Source: Firmicutes bacterium HGW-Firmicutes-15
GTDB lineage: Bacteria > Bacillota > Syntrophomonadia > Syntrophomonadales > Syntrophomonadaceae
Reading direction: 5' to 3'
Assembly: GCA_002840245.1 (NCBI GenBank)
Contig: PHAA01000033.1
Span: forward strand, 1 to 32,150
Length of the DNA: 32,150 nt
The notes beneath the pieces are model-generated. The model did not search any database. It was not told the DNA's origin and saw nothing but the letters and a program-made list of their open reading frames with translations. The position numbers and the translations under genes were made by a program. Of this stretch, positions 7,656-16,374 are shown piece by piece (the first letter of the stretch is position 1; every line of letters begins with the position of its first letter).

Positions 7656-10226
7656 GTGAACGATCAAAGCAAGACAAAAGAGCAACTCATAGACGAACTT
7701 AATAAACTGCGCCAGAGAAATATCGAATTGGAACTTGCTCAAAAAAATCAAGACTACAGCTATACAACATCTGTACTGTCATCACCTAGTCACGGGTTCT
7801 CTACTGGCAGGTCTGAATTATTTATTTCAAATAATCAAGAACATCAAGCAGACAATCGCCCTTTAAAGTACAAATTCACGGATCTTGTTGATGTTCCATT
7901 TCTTCAGCAATTGTTACATTCATTTTACGTGGCCACAGGAATACCCCATGGACTTCATGATGAAAACAACAATATTCTAAGTGGGAAAGGCTGGCAGGAT
8001 ATTTGTGCCCAGTTTCACCGTGTCTGCCCGCAGACAGAGTGTAGGTGTAAGCAAAGCGACAGTTACATATTTGACCATTTGAATGAGGGTTCTTATATCG
8101 GGTATAAGTGCGTGAATGGACTCATGGATTTTGGAACTCCGATCATTATAGAAGGACAACATCTCGCGTCGATTTTTTTGGGACAGTTCCTGCACGAGTT
8201 GCCCGATGAAGAGTTTTTTCGCCGGCAGGCACAAGAGTTTGGATTTGACGAAGCAGCTTACATGGATGCGCTGCGCCGTGTTCCGATTATTCCTGAAGAT
8301 CGAGTAGAGTCTATCATGAAATTTTACTCAGAGCTGGGGCGCTTTCTAGCAACTATAGGGCTGGAGCGAAAACGTCAGCTTGAGTTAGCAGACCAAACCG
8401 TAAAAGATTATGAGGAACGAATCAAACTTATATTTGAGACCAGTAATGAAGGTTTTTGGGACTGGAACATGGAAACGGGTGATATCTATGTCAATAGGCG
8501 CTGGAATGAATTAATTGAATTATATGGATATCCACCCGACCTTGAATTTAACATCAACACCTGGATGGAAATGGTTCATCCAGATGATATTATACATATT
8601 AAGAAGACCTTTGCTGAACATCTAGCGGGAAGAATATCCAAATATGAAACTGAATACCGATTATTAACCAAAAGCGGTGATTGCAAATGGATTATGATGT
8701 GTGGACAGGTGGTGGCTAGGAATGAAAAAGGCGAGGGCTTGCGCATGGTTGGCACAAGTCTCGACATCACAGCACGTAAGAAGACAGAAGCTGCCTTAGT
8801 TTTGTCAGAAGAAAAGTTCTTCAAAGCTTTTCATTGTAATCCTGACCTAATGTCAATCAGCACCTTAAAAGAAGGTCGTTATGTTGAAGTCAATGATGCT
8901 TTTGTAGAAATTAGTGGTTATGAACGGAATGAGGTGATTGGGCGTACCAATGAAGAATTGGATATATGGGTAGTTCCCGAACAGCGAGACATAATAATAA
9001 AACAGGTCCGGGAAAACAGAAGTATAGGAAATATTGAAACAATGTATAGAATAAAGTCGGGCGAGATTAGGACTTTTAATATGTCAGTTGATATAATTGA
9101 CATTGACGGCGAAGCACATTTAATTATATCAACTAGAGACGTTACCGAACGCAAACAGATCGAAGAGTCATTGCGCTTGTCAGAAGAATGCTTATTCAAA
9201 GCCTTTAATACAAGTCCAGTGGTAATGACCATTACCACACTTGAGGAGGGAAAATTCATTAGGGTCAACAATGCCTTCTGCCGCATTGTGGGTTATAGTC
9301 ATGAAGAGGTTATTGGTAAAACATCATTAGAAGTGAGATTTTGGTCAGATCATGTTGATCGAAATATTGTGAAACAGATGCTTATGGCGAAGCAATCCAT
9401 TCAGGACATGGAAATTAATTTTTGTAAGCACGGCAAAGAGCAAAGACTAGGATTATATTCGGCAGAGGGCATTGAAATTCATGGAGAATTATGTATTCTC
9501 AGTGTTTTAACGGATATAACTGATCTTAGACAAATGGAAGTTGAAATGACCCGTCTAGATCGGCTCAATTTAGTAGGAGAAATGGCCGCCAGCATTGGTC
9601 ACGAAATACGAAACCCCATGACCACCGTACGCGGTTATCTGCAAATTTTGCGAGAGAATAAGCATTACAGTCAAGAACTAGAATACTTTGATCTAATGAT
9701 CGAAGAACTGGATAGAGCTAACTCGATAATAACTGAATTCCTTTCGCTTGCCAAAAACAAGATAGTGGATATGAAGCCAAGAAATATCAATGCAATAATT
9801 AGTAAATTATTGCCGCTGATTCAGGCTAAGGCTATGGGTAAAGATCAATACATAAAGTTAGAATTAAATGAACTGCCTGACCTGCTTCTTGATAAGAAAG
9901 AGATTCGTCAGTTAATACTCAATCTGGTCAATAATGGGATGGAATCGATGTCTTCAGCAGGAGAAATTACTATAAAAACTTTTATAGAAAAGGAAAAAGT
10001 GGTATTTGCAGTTCAGGACCAAGGTCATGGGATAGATCTTGAACATATGGATAGGTTAGGTACACCATTCTTTACCACCAAAGAGCAAGGGACGGGCTTA
10101 GGATTGGCCGTTTGCTATAGGATAGCCACTCGGCATAATGCTAGAATCGACATCGATACTAGTTCAACCGGTACCACTTTTTACGTTAGCTTCCCCATTC
10201 CAATAGTTGCTATTAAGGCTAGCTGA
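7656..10226 (+). CDS. PocR-PAS sensor histidine kinase
   Basis: This large soluble kinase has about 856 residues (numbering here from a TTG three bases upstream). A coiled N-terminus is followed by a PocR-type ligand-binding domain (about 72-245), with the LHSFYVATGIPHGLHDE start, four cysteines (C125, C130, C132, C153) in CPQTECRCKQ and GYKCVNG, and the HLASIFLGQF strand. Three PAS domains follow (about 255-376, 382-500 and 508-625), then HisKA with His650 in SIGHEIRNP and HATPase_c ending in GTGLGLAV. PocR domains are known from regulators of propanediol and related metabolism and are thought to bind small hydrocarbon derivatives; the ligand here is unknown. GTG at 7656 is preferred because AGGAGG lies 8 bases before it; TTG at 7653 is possible. 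No response regulator is adjacent. PAS2 is closely related to a PAS of the kinase at 17228. Confidence 0.92.
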   Translation: MNDQSKTKEQLIDELNKLRQRNIELELAQKNQDYSYTTSVLSSPSHGFSTGRSELFISNNQEHQADNRPLKYKFTDLVDVPFLQQLLHSFYVATGIPHGLHDENNNILSGKGWQDICAQFHRVCPQTECRCKQSDSYIFDHLNEGSYIGYKCVNGLMDFGTPIIIEGQHLASIFLGQFLHELPDEEFFRRQAQEFGFDEAAYMDALRRVPIIPEDRVESIMKFYSELGRFLATIGLERKRQLELADQTVKDYEERIKLIFETSNEGFWDWNMETGDIYVNRRWNELIELYGYPPDLEFNINTWMEMVHPDDIIHIKKTFAEHLAGRISKYETEYRLLTKSGDCKWIMMCGQVVARNEKGEGLRMVGTSLDITARKKTEAALVLSEEKFFKAFHCNPDLMSISTLKEGRYVEVNDAFVEISGYERNEVIGRTNEELDIWVVPEQRDIIIKQVRENRSIGNIETMYRIKSGEIRTFNMSVDIIDIDGEAHLIISTRDVTERKQIEESLRLSEECLFKAFNTSPVVMTITTLEEGKFIRVNNAFCRIVGYSHEEVIGKTSLEVRFWSDHVDRNIVKQMLMAKQSIQDMEINFCKHGKEQRLGLYSAEGIEIHGELCILSVLTDITDLRQMEVEMTRLDRLNLVGEMAASIGHEIRNPMTTVRGYLQILRENKHYSQELEYFDLMIEELDRANSIITEFLSLAKNKIVDMKPRNINAIISKLLPLIQAKAMGKDQYIKLELNELPDLLLDKKEIRQLILNLVNNGMESMSSAGEITIKTFIEKEKVVFAVQDQGHGIDLEHMDRLGTPFFTTKEQGTGLGLAVCYRIATRHNARIDIDTSSTGTTFYVSFPIPIVAIKAS

Positions 10227-10404
10227 AAGACACTTCTGCCCTTAACCTCTCTTACTTGTCAGGGTGGTAAAGCTGCTCCTGCCCCAAACGAAATCAGGCT
10301 AAAGATGAAAAGAGAAACGCTGTAAAACAGGGGTGTGGTGGAGACGTTAGTTTTATTAAGGCGAAAATGTATGTTTTTATATAAATTCATCTAATATAGC
10401 AGGA

Positions 10405-10440
10405 TTTTCACAGTTTTAGAAGAATATAATCGTTTATAAT
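10405..10440 (+). promoter_or_regulatory. Candidate promoter for the riboswitch-transporter operon
   Basis: Two TATAAT hexamers occur at 10425-10430 and 10435-10440, just before the riboswitch. The second has GTTTTA 16 bases upstream, a poor -35. The placement is right for a leader starting near 10447, but the -35 match is weak. Confidence 0.35.
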
Positions 10441-10449
10441 CGAATATTA

Positions 10450-10560
10450 GCTCACCGAGCCTTATGCCTAAGTCTTATAGATATGGCGAAAGGCCAATGG
10501 GTATAAAGGGAAACTTTTATACCTCCCTATTGGAAAGGAGGGCATTTCATGGCTGTCATA
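10450..10560 (+). ncRNA. Probable molybdenum/tungsten cofactor (Moco) riboswitch
   Basis: The stretch has landmarks I recall from the Moco RNA motif. It opens with CTCACCGAGCC, has GGCGAAAGGCC, then a hairpin built on GGTATAAA and TTTATACC around GGGAAAC, then CCTCCC pairing with GGAGGG around TATTGGAAA, and closes with GGGCATTTCATGGCTGTCAT. AGCC (10458-10461) can pair with GGCT (10551-10554) to close the element. Moco riboswitches control molybdate transport and cofactor synthesis genes. The element is followed at once by an intrinsic terminator and then by a metal/oxyanion-type ABC transporter, which fits. Whether it reads Moco or the tungsten cofactor cannot be seen. The call rests on memory of the consensus, not a covariance-model search. 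Confidence 0.75.
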
Positions 10561-10562
10561 AC

Positions 10563-10597
10563 ATGCTAAACCTTTTCTGTGTTTAGCATTTTTTTGT
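10563..10597 (+). terminator. Riboswitch-linked intrinsic terminator
   Basis: ATGCTAAAC (10563-10571) pairs perfectly with GTTTAGCAT (10581-10589) around a 9-base loop and runs into a T tract (10589-10596). It starts three bases after the riboswitch closes and lies about 125 bases before the first gene, so it should attenuate the transporter operon when the riboswitch is in its off state. Confidence 0.88.
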
Positions 10598-10723
10598 TTT
10601 ATTTTTCAATATTGGTTAGTCCTGCACATCTTCAAATTGAAGAATTAAATTTAGAGATGATTTGGTCGCAGCGGAATAAATATGAGGCTGCTCTATTTTA
10701 TGATGAAGGAGAAAAAGGGGATT

Positions 10724-11884
10724 ATGAGAAAAATGATAAAAATAAATAATAGAGTTTTGATGGCACTAATTTCAATGGTAATAATAACAACGCTTATCGG
10801 AGGCTGTTCTACTAAGAAAACCGCAACAGACGTACAACAAAAGACTTTTGTCGACATGACTGGGAAGACAGTTAACATTCCTGCGGTGGACAAAATTGAT
10901 CGGGTGGCCGTCCTTACTTCTCCACAGGTTCAGATTATGTATATTTTGGGTGTCCAGGATAAGATCTGCGCAATGACGGCAAGCCAATATCGGTATAAGC
11001 TCTTTGAGAAATTCTATCCAAGACAAGCCCAAATTCCGGCACCCCGAGCCCAGGCCGCTGACATGAATGTGGAGGCGCTTTTAAACAGTAATCCCCAATT
11101 TGCCATTGGCTCTGAAATGGATATGGATTTGGTGGATAAAACTACGAAAATACCCACGGTGAGGGTTGCTACCAACAATAATCCCGCCGATGTTTTCAAG
11201 ACTAGAAAAGCAGAAGTCCAGATGTTTGGCGAGATATTTGGTGCTAAAGAAAGGGCCGACAAATATTGTCAGTATTTGGACAGCGTTCTCGATATATTAA
11301 CGAAAAAAACTTCGGTTATCCCTAATAATGAAAAGGCTAAGGTCTATTTAGGTTATGGGGCTGATCATCTAACTACATATGGCGGGGATACCTATATGCA
11401 ATATCAGATTGAGGCTGCGGGCTGTTTAAATGCCTCCCAGGAAATATCATCCGTGGCCGGTAAAGAGGGTGGATTATCTAATATTTCTTTAGAAAACCTT
11501 CTTAAATGGGATCCTGATGTGATTGTTATTGATACGGGAAGTCCGCAGGATATGAAAAAAGACCCGACTTGGTCAAAACTAAAGGCAGTTAAAAATGACA
11601 AGGTCTATATACTTCCGGTAGGTGGATTTATCTGGAATCGTCCCTCCTCTGAGTCTGCTGCATTATTACCTCTTTGGCTGGGAACTAAGTCCTACCCGGC
11701 TCAGCTTAAGGACATTTCCATGGACAATGAAATTAAAAAGTACTGGAAAGACATCTTAGGCTTTTCCTTGACAGATGATGATGTAAAAAGCATCTTGAAT
11801 CCACCTAGTACAACGAGTGGTAGCGGTACTGGCGGAGGAACCGGCGGCGGAACTGGTCAAGGAACTGGCCAAGGCAAAAAGTAA
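10724..11884 (+). CDS. Metal/oxyanion ABC transporter substrate-binding lipoprotein (MolA/BtuF-like, TroA fold)
   Basis: A secreted binding protein of about 386 residues. The N-terminus has Lys/Arg residues, a hydrophobic stretch (VLMALISMVIITT) and a lipobox-type LIGGC, so it is probably lipid-anchored outside the membrane. The body has the FepB/BtuF helical-backbone pattern: FVDMTGKTVNIPA, KIDRVAVLTSPQ, MNVEALLNSNPQFAIG, YGGDTYMQYQIEAAG, and LENLLKWDPDVIVIDTG. The family includes binders of siderophores, B12, heme and, in Haemophilus MolA, molybdate/tungstate. The upstream Moco-type riboswitch makes molybdate or tungstate the best guess. ATG at 10724 is chosen because it leaves a normal signal peptide; 10733 is possible. 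The protein ends in an odd Gly/Thr/Ser/Gln tail. The permease ATG lies one base after the stop. Confidence 0.85.
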   Translation: MRKMIKINNRVLMALISMVIITTLIGGCSTKKTATDVQQKTFVDMTGKTVNIPAVDKIDRVAVLTSPQVQIMYILGVQDKICAMTASQYRYKLFEKFYPRQAQIPAPRAQAADMNVEALLNSNPQFAIGSEMDMDLVDKTTKIPTVRVATNNNPADVFKTRKAEVQMFGEIFGAKERADKYCQYLDSVLDILTKKTSVIPNNEKAKVYLGYGADHLTTYGGDTYMQYQIEAAGCLNASQEISSVAGKEGGLSNISLENLLKWDPDVIVIDTGSPQDMKKDPTWSKLKAVKNDKVYILPVGGFIWNRPSSESAALLPLWLGTKSYPAQLKDISMDNEIKKYWKDILGFSLTDDDVKSILNPPSTTSGSGTGGGTGGGTGQGTGQGKK

Positions 11885-11885
11885 A

Positions 11886-12889
11886 ATGTGGCTCCAAAAC
11901 AAATGGGTCCTTATTATCATGCCCATAGCGGCGGTGATACTATCTCTTTTTATTGGCAAATACCAGGCAGATCCGTCTACGATTTTATCCTTATTAATCT
12001 CTAAGATGCCTTTTAGTTCAGGGGTCGGGGAGTTCTCTCCTACCCTGGAAACGGCTATCTTTCAGGTTAGAATGCCGCGTGTTCTCATGGCTCTGTTGGT
12101 AGGCATGAGTCTCTCAGTTTCCGGCGCAGTCTTTCAAGGTGTTTTTCGTAATCCACTGGTTTCGGATCATATCCTGGGTGTCTCAAATGGGGCGTCTTTA
12201 GGAGCTGCTGCTGCTATATTGCTGGGAGCACCTATTTCGGGGGTTCAATTAGCAGCATTTATATCCGGTATGCTTGCCGTAGGCCTGACCTATTCTGTGA
12301 GTCGTATTTATAAAACTACCTCGACTTTGACCTTGGTTCTTCGGGGATTATCGTGGGCGGATTCTTTTCCGCCCTGGTATCATTGATGAAGAGTGTCGCG
12401 GATCCTCTCGATAAAATGCCTGCCATCGTCTTTTGGTTAATGGGTAGTTTTGCCAAAATATCTTTAGTTGATCTCAAATATGCAGTTCCCATAATGGTTA
12501 GTGCCATATTTGTTCTTTGGCTGGTCCGCTGGAGACTGAATGTACTGGCTGTAGGAGAGGAGGACGCGAGATCATTAGGTATGAATACAGAACTGTTTCG
12601 TTTTATCCTCGTCATCCTCTGCACTTTAGCTACCTCTACCGCAGTAGCAGTAAGTGGTGTAATTGGCTGGGTGGGGTTGGTGGTGCCACATGTGGCAAGA
12701 ATTCTGGTAGGTCCTGATCATAAATCCTTGATACCGGTGTCTATATCGCTGGGAGGGACTTATATGGTGCTCATGGACGATTTAGCCCGTAGTCTGACCA
12801 CAGCAGAGATTTCCATCGGCATTTTAACGGCAATTATTGGAGCACCATTCTTTGCGTACCTGCTGAGGAAAGGAACTAGCTGGTCATGA
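11886..12889 (+). pseudogene. FecCD-family ABC transporter permease (MolB-like), split by a one-base frameshift
   Basis: Two frames together make one normal BtuC/FecCD permease of about 334 residues. The first (11886-12386) has the typical IFQVRMPRVLMALLVG, GAVFQGVFRNPL and ILGVSNGASLGAAAA motifs and then reads out of frame into a stop. The second (from 12353, frame -1) resumes with IIVGGFFSALVSL, GSFAKIS, LGMNTELFR, GVIGWVGLVVPHVAR, GPDHKSLIPVS and ends normally. The switch lies at about 12340-12348. Normal family sequence would need one more base there, e.g. a third T in CTTCGGGG giving LSGIIVGG. It is either a true inactivating mutation or a sequencing error; the intact neighbours and intact second half favour error or a very recent event. 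In the membrane it would form the channel for the lipoprotein's ligand. Confidence 0.85.
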
Positions 12890-13680
12890 AACTAGAAATC
12901 AGTGAGGGATCTTTCGGTTATACGAAAGACAATCCAGTTTTTAAAAATATCTATTTGGACCTGGAGGATAACCAATTCTTGTGCCTCCTTGGACAAAACG
13001 GGTGTGGTAAAACTACTTTGTTAAAGTGTTTGGCAGGAATGATGCCCCTTTCTTCCGGTGAAGTTCGCATTAATGGAAAACATTTAGCATCTATGACACG
13101 ACGGGAGACCGCTTTAGCTATCGGATATGTTCCACAGGACCAGGAAACGGCTTTTCCCTTTAGTGTGGAGCAAATGGTTTTAGTGGGAAGAGCACCGAGT
13201 TTGAACTTCTTTTCTTCTCCTTCTGCCCAGGATATGGCAGTTGCTGAAGAAGCTATGGAGCGAGTGGGGATTTTACGTTTAAAAGATCAGCGTTATACCG
13301 AACTAAGCGGTGGAGAAAGGCAATTGGTCTTAATAGCCAGGGTCTTAGCCCAGCAACCCAACATATTGCTGCTGGATGAGCCCACCTCCCACCTGGATTT
13401 TAAAAATCAGACCATAATTTTAAGGCTAATCAGGGACCTGGTTCGCGAAGGACGATCAGTGATTATGACCACCCATTACCCCAACCATGCCTTTATTTAT
13501 CCTAACCGGGTGGCTTTAATGCATAACGGAAAAATTTTGGTTATCGGCACTCCCGGTGAAGTACTTCTGGAAAGTAATCTCAGTCAGGCTTATGGGATTG
13601 ATGTCTGTTTATATTCAGCTCACGATAAAAGCAACAATAAATTGGTGACCTTCTGCGCCCCAGTTGAGGAATCAGTTTAA
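12886..13680 (+). CDS. ABC transporter ATP-binding protein (MolC/BtuD/FecE-like)
   Basis: This 264-residue ATPase powers the preceding permease. All motifs are visible: Walker A GQNGCGKTT (36-44), Q-loop Q84 in VPQDQ, signature LSGGERQ (140-146), Walker B ILLLDE (160-165), D-loop SHLD and switch His197 in TTHYP. The insertion between Q-loop and signature (VGRAPSLNFFS) is typical of the FepC/BtuD importers rather than exporters. The ATG overlaps the permease stop (ATGA), so the two are translationally coupled, which also shows that the second half of the permease frame is under selection as the real 3' end. It acts as a dimer on the cytoplasmic face. Confidence 0.95.
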   Translation: MKLEISEGSFGYTKDNPVFKNIYLDLEDNQFLCLLGQNGCGKTTLLKCLAGMMPLSSGEVRINGKHLASMTRRETALAIGYVPQDQETAFPFSVEQMVLVGRAPSLNFFSSPSAQDMAVAEEAMERVGILRLKDQRYTELSGGERQLVLIARVLAQQPNILLLDEPTSHLDFKNQTIILRLIRDLVREGRSVIMTTHYPNHAFIYPNRVALMHNGKILVIGTPGEVLLESNLSQAYGIDVCLYSAHDKSNNKLVTFCAPVEESV

Positions 13681-13713
13681 AGGGCTTTATTATAGAGAAA
13701 GGATGCGGTAAGC

Positions 13714-14583
13714 ATGATTTTACAGGAAGTTATAGATCATTTGCATGGAAATTTAAAAGACAGGCCCCAACTGGAGAAAATCGTAATAAATTCCGGATTT
13801 TCAGGTATGCTGCTGAATAACGGGGCTATGGGTATCGCTATGAATATTAGATCAGGAGGACTATTTAACGATAGGGTGATCGAAAAATTCCTGGCCGATA
13901 AACCTGGCCAGCAAGGGATAGATGTGGCGAGGATGCTTGAGGAAAAAATAGCCCAATTACCGCCTGAAAGCAATTCCACACTGGTACTGCGTTCCTTATT
14001 AGTAGCACTTTTGAATGCGCTTTCCCGACCCCTTCTAAATCAAGAGCATCTTGACTCAGAAGGGTATGAGCTGTTTGTTGGGGCAGAGAAGCATGCCAGT
14101 CAACAGGTTAATGAAGGAGAGACTGTAACTATCGTAGGTTTTGGCGGGATGGTCCGTAATGTGGCTAAAATCGCAGGAAAAACCTATGTTTCGGAACTAG
14201 AGCCTGACCTCTTTAAATCCACGATTTTTTCTAAACAGGAGGTGGAATATGGACCGCAGTGTGCTCAGGTTGTCTCTGCGGGAACAGCCAGTTCCTATTT
14301 CCAAACTTCGGATACTATTTTTATTACGGGTTGCGCCTTGGTTTCAAACACCATGGAGGAAATACTAGCCCAATGCCAGGGACGCAGGGTGATCATCTAC
14401 GGTCATACAGCCGGATTATATCCAGGACCATTATTCAAAAGAGGGGTTAGCATCGTTTCAACCGGAAGGGTCACCGATTCGCCGTTAATGGTGGATCTCC
14501 TGACAAACTGTGCAGGGGCGGTAGAAAGATTTTTTCCTCAAGCTACAGAAGATGTCCAGATTTGCCAACGATGTAAGCTTTAG
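13714..14583 (+). CDS. DUF4213/DUF364 putative heavy-metal-binding protein
   Basis: The 289-residue soluble protein reads as the two-domain DUF4213 (N-terminal) plus DUF364 (C-terminal, Rossmann-like) family. Recognisable pieces are SRPLLNQEH-like N-terminal helices, TVTIVGFGGMVRNVAKIAG, YVSELEPDL, a TIFITGCALVSNTMEEIL segment and VIIYGHTAGLYPGPLF. The last residues carry CQRCKL, a possible metal-binding pair. Family members often sit beside molybdate, tungstate or iron transporters and are labelled heavy-metal chelation proteins, but I know of no proven reaction. It follows the ATPase by 33 bases, has AGAAAGGATG upstream and is the last gene before a strong terminator, so it belongs to the riboswitch-controlled operon and probably handles the imported metal. 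Confidence 0.82.
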   Translation: MILQEVIDHLHGNLKDRPQLEKIVINSGFSGMLLNNGAMGIAMNIRSGGLFNDRVIEKFLADKPGQQGIDVARMLEEKIAQLPPESNSTLVLRSLLVALLNALSRPLLNQEHLDSEGYELFVGAEKHASQQVNEGETVTIVGFGGMVRNVAKIAGKTYVSELEPDLFKSTIFSKQEVEYGPQCAQVVSAGTASSYFQTSDTIFITGCALVSNTMEEILAQCQGRRVIIYGHTAGLYPGPLFKRGVSIVSTGRVTDSPLMVDLLTNCAGAVERFFPQATEDVQICQRCKL

Positions 14584-14603
14584 ATGCTAATAACTGAATA
14601 GAA

Positions 14604-14648
14604 CAGCCGCCCCATAACTTGTTGGTTACAGGGCGGCTGATTTTATTT
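14604..14648 (+). terminator. Terminator of the transporter operon
   Basis: CAGCCGCCC (14604-14612) pairs perfectly with GGGCGGCTG (14631-14639), followed by ATTTTATTT. It is GC-rich, compact, and 20 bases after the DUF364 stop. Confidence 0.92.
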
Positions 14649-14774
14649 GATGTATTACGTGCTCTTATTATTATGGCGTAAATATAAAATAGTGTTACAA
14701 TATTAAAGGTATATTTCTATATACGATACGCAAAACATGTCAGTTTAAAATATATTTTAAGGGGTGTAGTTGCT

Positions 14775-16175
14775 TTGAGTGGATTTTTTGGTGTTGTTTC
14801 AAAGGAAGATTGCGTCATGGATGTGTATTTCGGTACGGATTACCATTCTCACCTGGGAACTAGTAGAGGTGGAATGGCAGTTTGGAGCGGAAACGGTTTT
14901 AACAGTTTAATACATAACATCGAAAATACTCAGTTCAGAGCAAAATTTGAATCTGAGCTGCCAAAAATAAGAGGCAATATGGGTATAGGCTGCATAAGCG
15001 ATACAGAACCTCAGCCGTTGACTGTGCGTTCGCGTCTTGGTCAATATGCGATCAGTACAGTGGGAAAAATCAATAATTTGTATGAAATAGCCGACAAAAC
15101 GTTCACCAGTCGAAATATTCACTTTTTAGAGACTAGCAAGGGTACCATTAACCCTACCGAGCTCGTATCTGTAATTATAGATCAGGAAAGCTCTTTCAAG
15201 GACGGATTGTTGAAAGCGCAGGAGTTGATTGAGGGTTCCTGTTCTATTCTGCTATTGACACCGCAAGGGATTTACGCCTCAAGGGATAGACTTGGCAGAA
15301 CGCCTTTAATAGTAGGTAAGAAAGAAGGTTCATACTGCGTTTCCTTTGAATCCTGTACTTTTACAAACCTAGGATATAGCTTCGAATATGAACTTGGCCC
15401 AGGGGAAATAATTCATCTGACACCTGATGGTATTGAGAAAATTGCACCTCCTAGGGATAAAATGAAAATTTGTGCTTTCCTATGGGTCTATTATGGTTAC
15501 CCATCCTCAACATACGAGGGAATGAATGTGGAGGTTATGCGTTATAGAAATGGTGCAGCAATGGCCAAAAACGACAATGTAGAAATCGATATGGTTGCTG
15601 GAATACCAGACTCAGGTACCGGACATGCCATCGGTTACTCTAACCAATCCAAAGTACCCTATGGACGTCCTTTCATAAAATATACCCCTACCTGGGCGAG
15701 GAGTTTTATGCCGCAGGATCAGGGTATAAGAAATCTGGTTGCAAAAATGAAACTGATGCCAGTTCCTGAACTAGTTGCTGACAAACGCCTGCTCTTCTGC
15801 GATGATTCAATTGTTCGCGGCACACAGTTGAGAGAAACTGTGGATCTGCTATATAAATGCAACGCCAGTGAGGTTCATATTCGATCGGCCTGCCCGCCAC
15901 TTGTATTCGGATGCAAATACTTAAACTTTTCAACTTCCCGATCAGAAATGGATCTGGCAGCAAGACAGGCAATTATCGAACTTGAAGGAAAAGAACCGGA
16001 GTCATTTGACGAATATTGTGATCCGACTAAGGAAAAGTACAATTGTATGGTGAATTGCATCAGCAAACGACTCAACTTTTCAGGGCTGAAATATCAAAAC
16101 TTGCATGACATGCTTGACGCAATCGGCATAGGCAAGGATAAAATCTGTACATACTGCTGGAATGGGAAGGAATAG
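14775..16175 (+). CDS. PurF-like amidophosphoribosyltransferase homologue with Ser replacing the catalytic Cys
   Basis: The 466-residue protein has a class II glutamine-amidotransferase-like N-terminal half and a phosphoribosyltransferase C-terminal half, the PurF architecture. PurF makes 5-phosphoribosylamine from PRPP and glutamine, the first step of purine synthesis. The PRPP loop is intact (LLFCDDSIVRGTQ, 339-351). Cysteines resembling the PurF iron-sulfur ligands are present: C233 (KICAFLWVYYG), C373/C380 (ACPPLVFGC) and C458/C461 (ICTYCW). However, the N-terminus reads MSGFFGVVS where PurF exposes a nucleophilic Cys (CGxxG), so glutamine hydrolysis is doubtful. It stands alone with its own terminator, not in a pur operon. 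Start TTG at 14775 has AAGGGGTG upstream and fits the family. It is probably a paralogue with another role or one using ammonia; I do not know which. Confidence 0.85.
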   Translation: MSGFFGVVSKEDCVMDVYFGTDYHSHLGTSRGGMAVWSGNGFNSLIHNIENTQFRAKFESELPKIRGNMGIGCISDTEPQPLTVRSRLGQYAISTVGKINNLYEIADKTFTSRNIHFLETSKGTINPTELVSVIIDQESSFKDGLLKAQELIEGSCSILLLTPQGIYASRDRLGRTPLIVGKKEGSYCVSFESCTFTNLGYSFEYELGPGEIIHLTPDGIEKIAPPRDKMKICAFLWVYYGYPSSTYEGMNVEVMRYRNGAAMAKNDNVEIDMVAGIPDSGTGHAIGYSNQSKVPYGRPFIKYTPTWARSFMPQDQGIRNLVAKMKLMPVPELVADKRLLFCDDSIVRGTQLRETVDLLYKCNASEVHIRSACPPLVFGCKYLNFSTSRSEMDLAARQAIIELEGKEPESFDEYCDPTKEKYNCMVNCISKRLNFSGLKYQNLHDMLDAIGIGKDKICTYCWNGKE

Positions 16176-16226
16176 TAATAGGTGCCAGAAATACCAGAAT
16201 GAAGGCTCTCATTGATTGTATCATTT

Positions 16227-16262
16227 CAAAACACCACACTGAAAAGTGTGGTGTTTTGTTTT
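16227..16262 (+). terminator. Strong intrinsic terminator after the PurF-like gene
   Basis: CAAAACACCACACT (16227-16240) and AGTGTGGTGTTTTG (16245-16258) form a perfect 14-base-pair stem closed by a GAAA loop, with T residues after it. The A-run before the stem would let it work on the other strand too, for the gene ending at 16375. Confidence 0.93.
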
Positions 16263-16374
16263 GCGTAGGCATTACCAACCTATTGCAAAAGGTGAGGATG
16301 TTTATTTTAAAATCTCAGGTAGTGGAGATTGTTATTTCTCTTGTTTCTCTACCCTATGTCGTATTCCCTTAGCG

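Noticed and set aside
10450-10560. Cobalamin riboswitch controlling a BtuFCD transporter
   Set aside because: I see no B12-box (GCCACTG-like) sequence, and the element instead fits Moco-motif landmarks.
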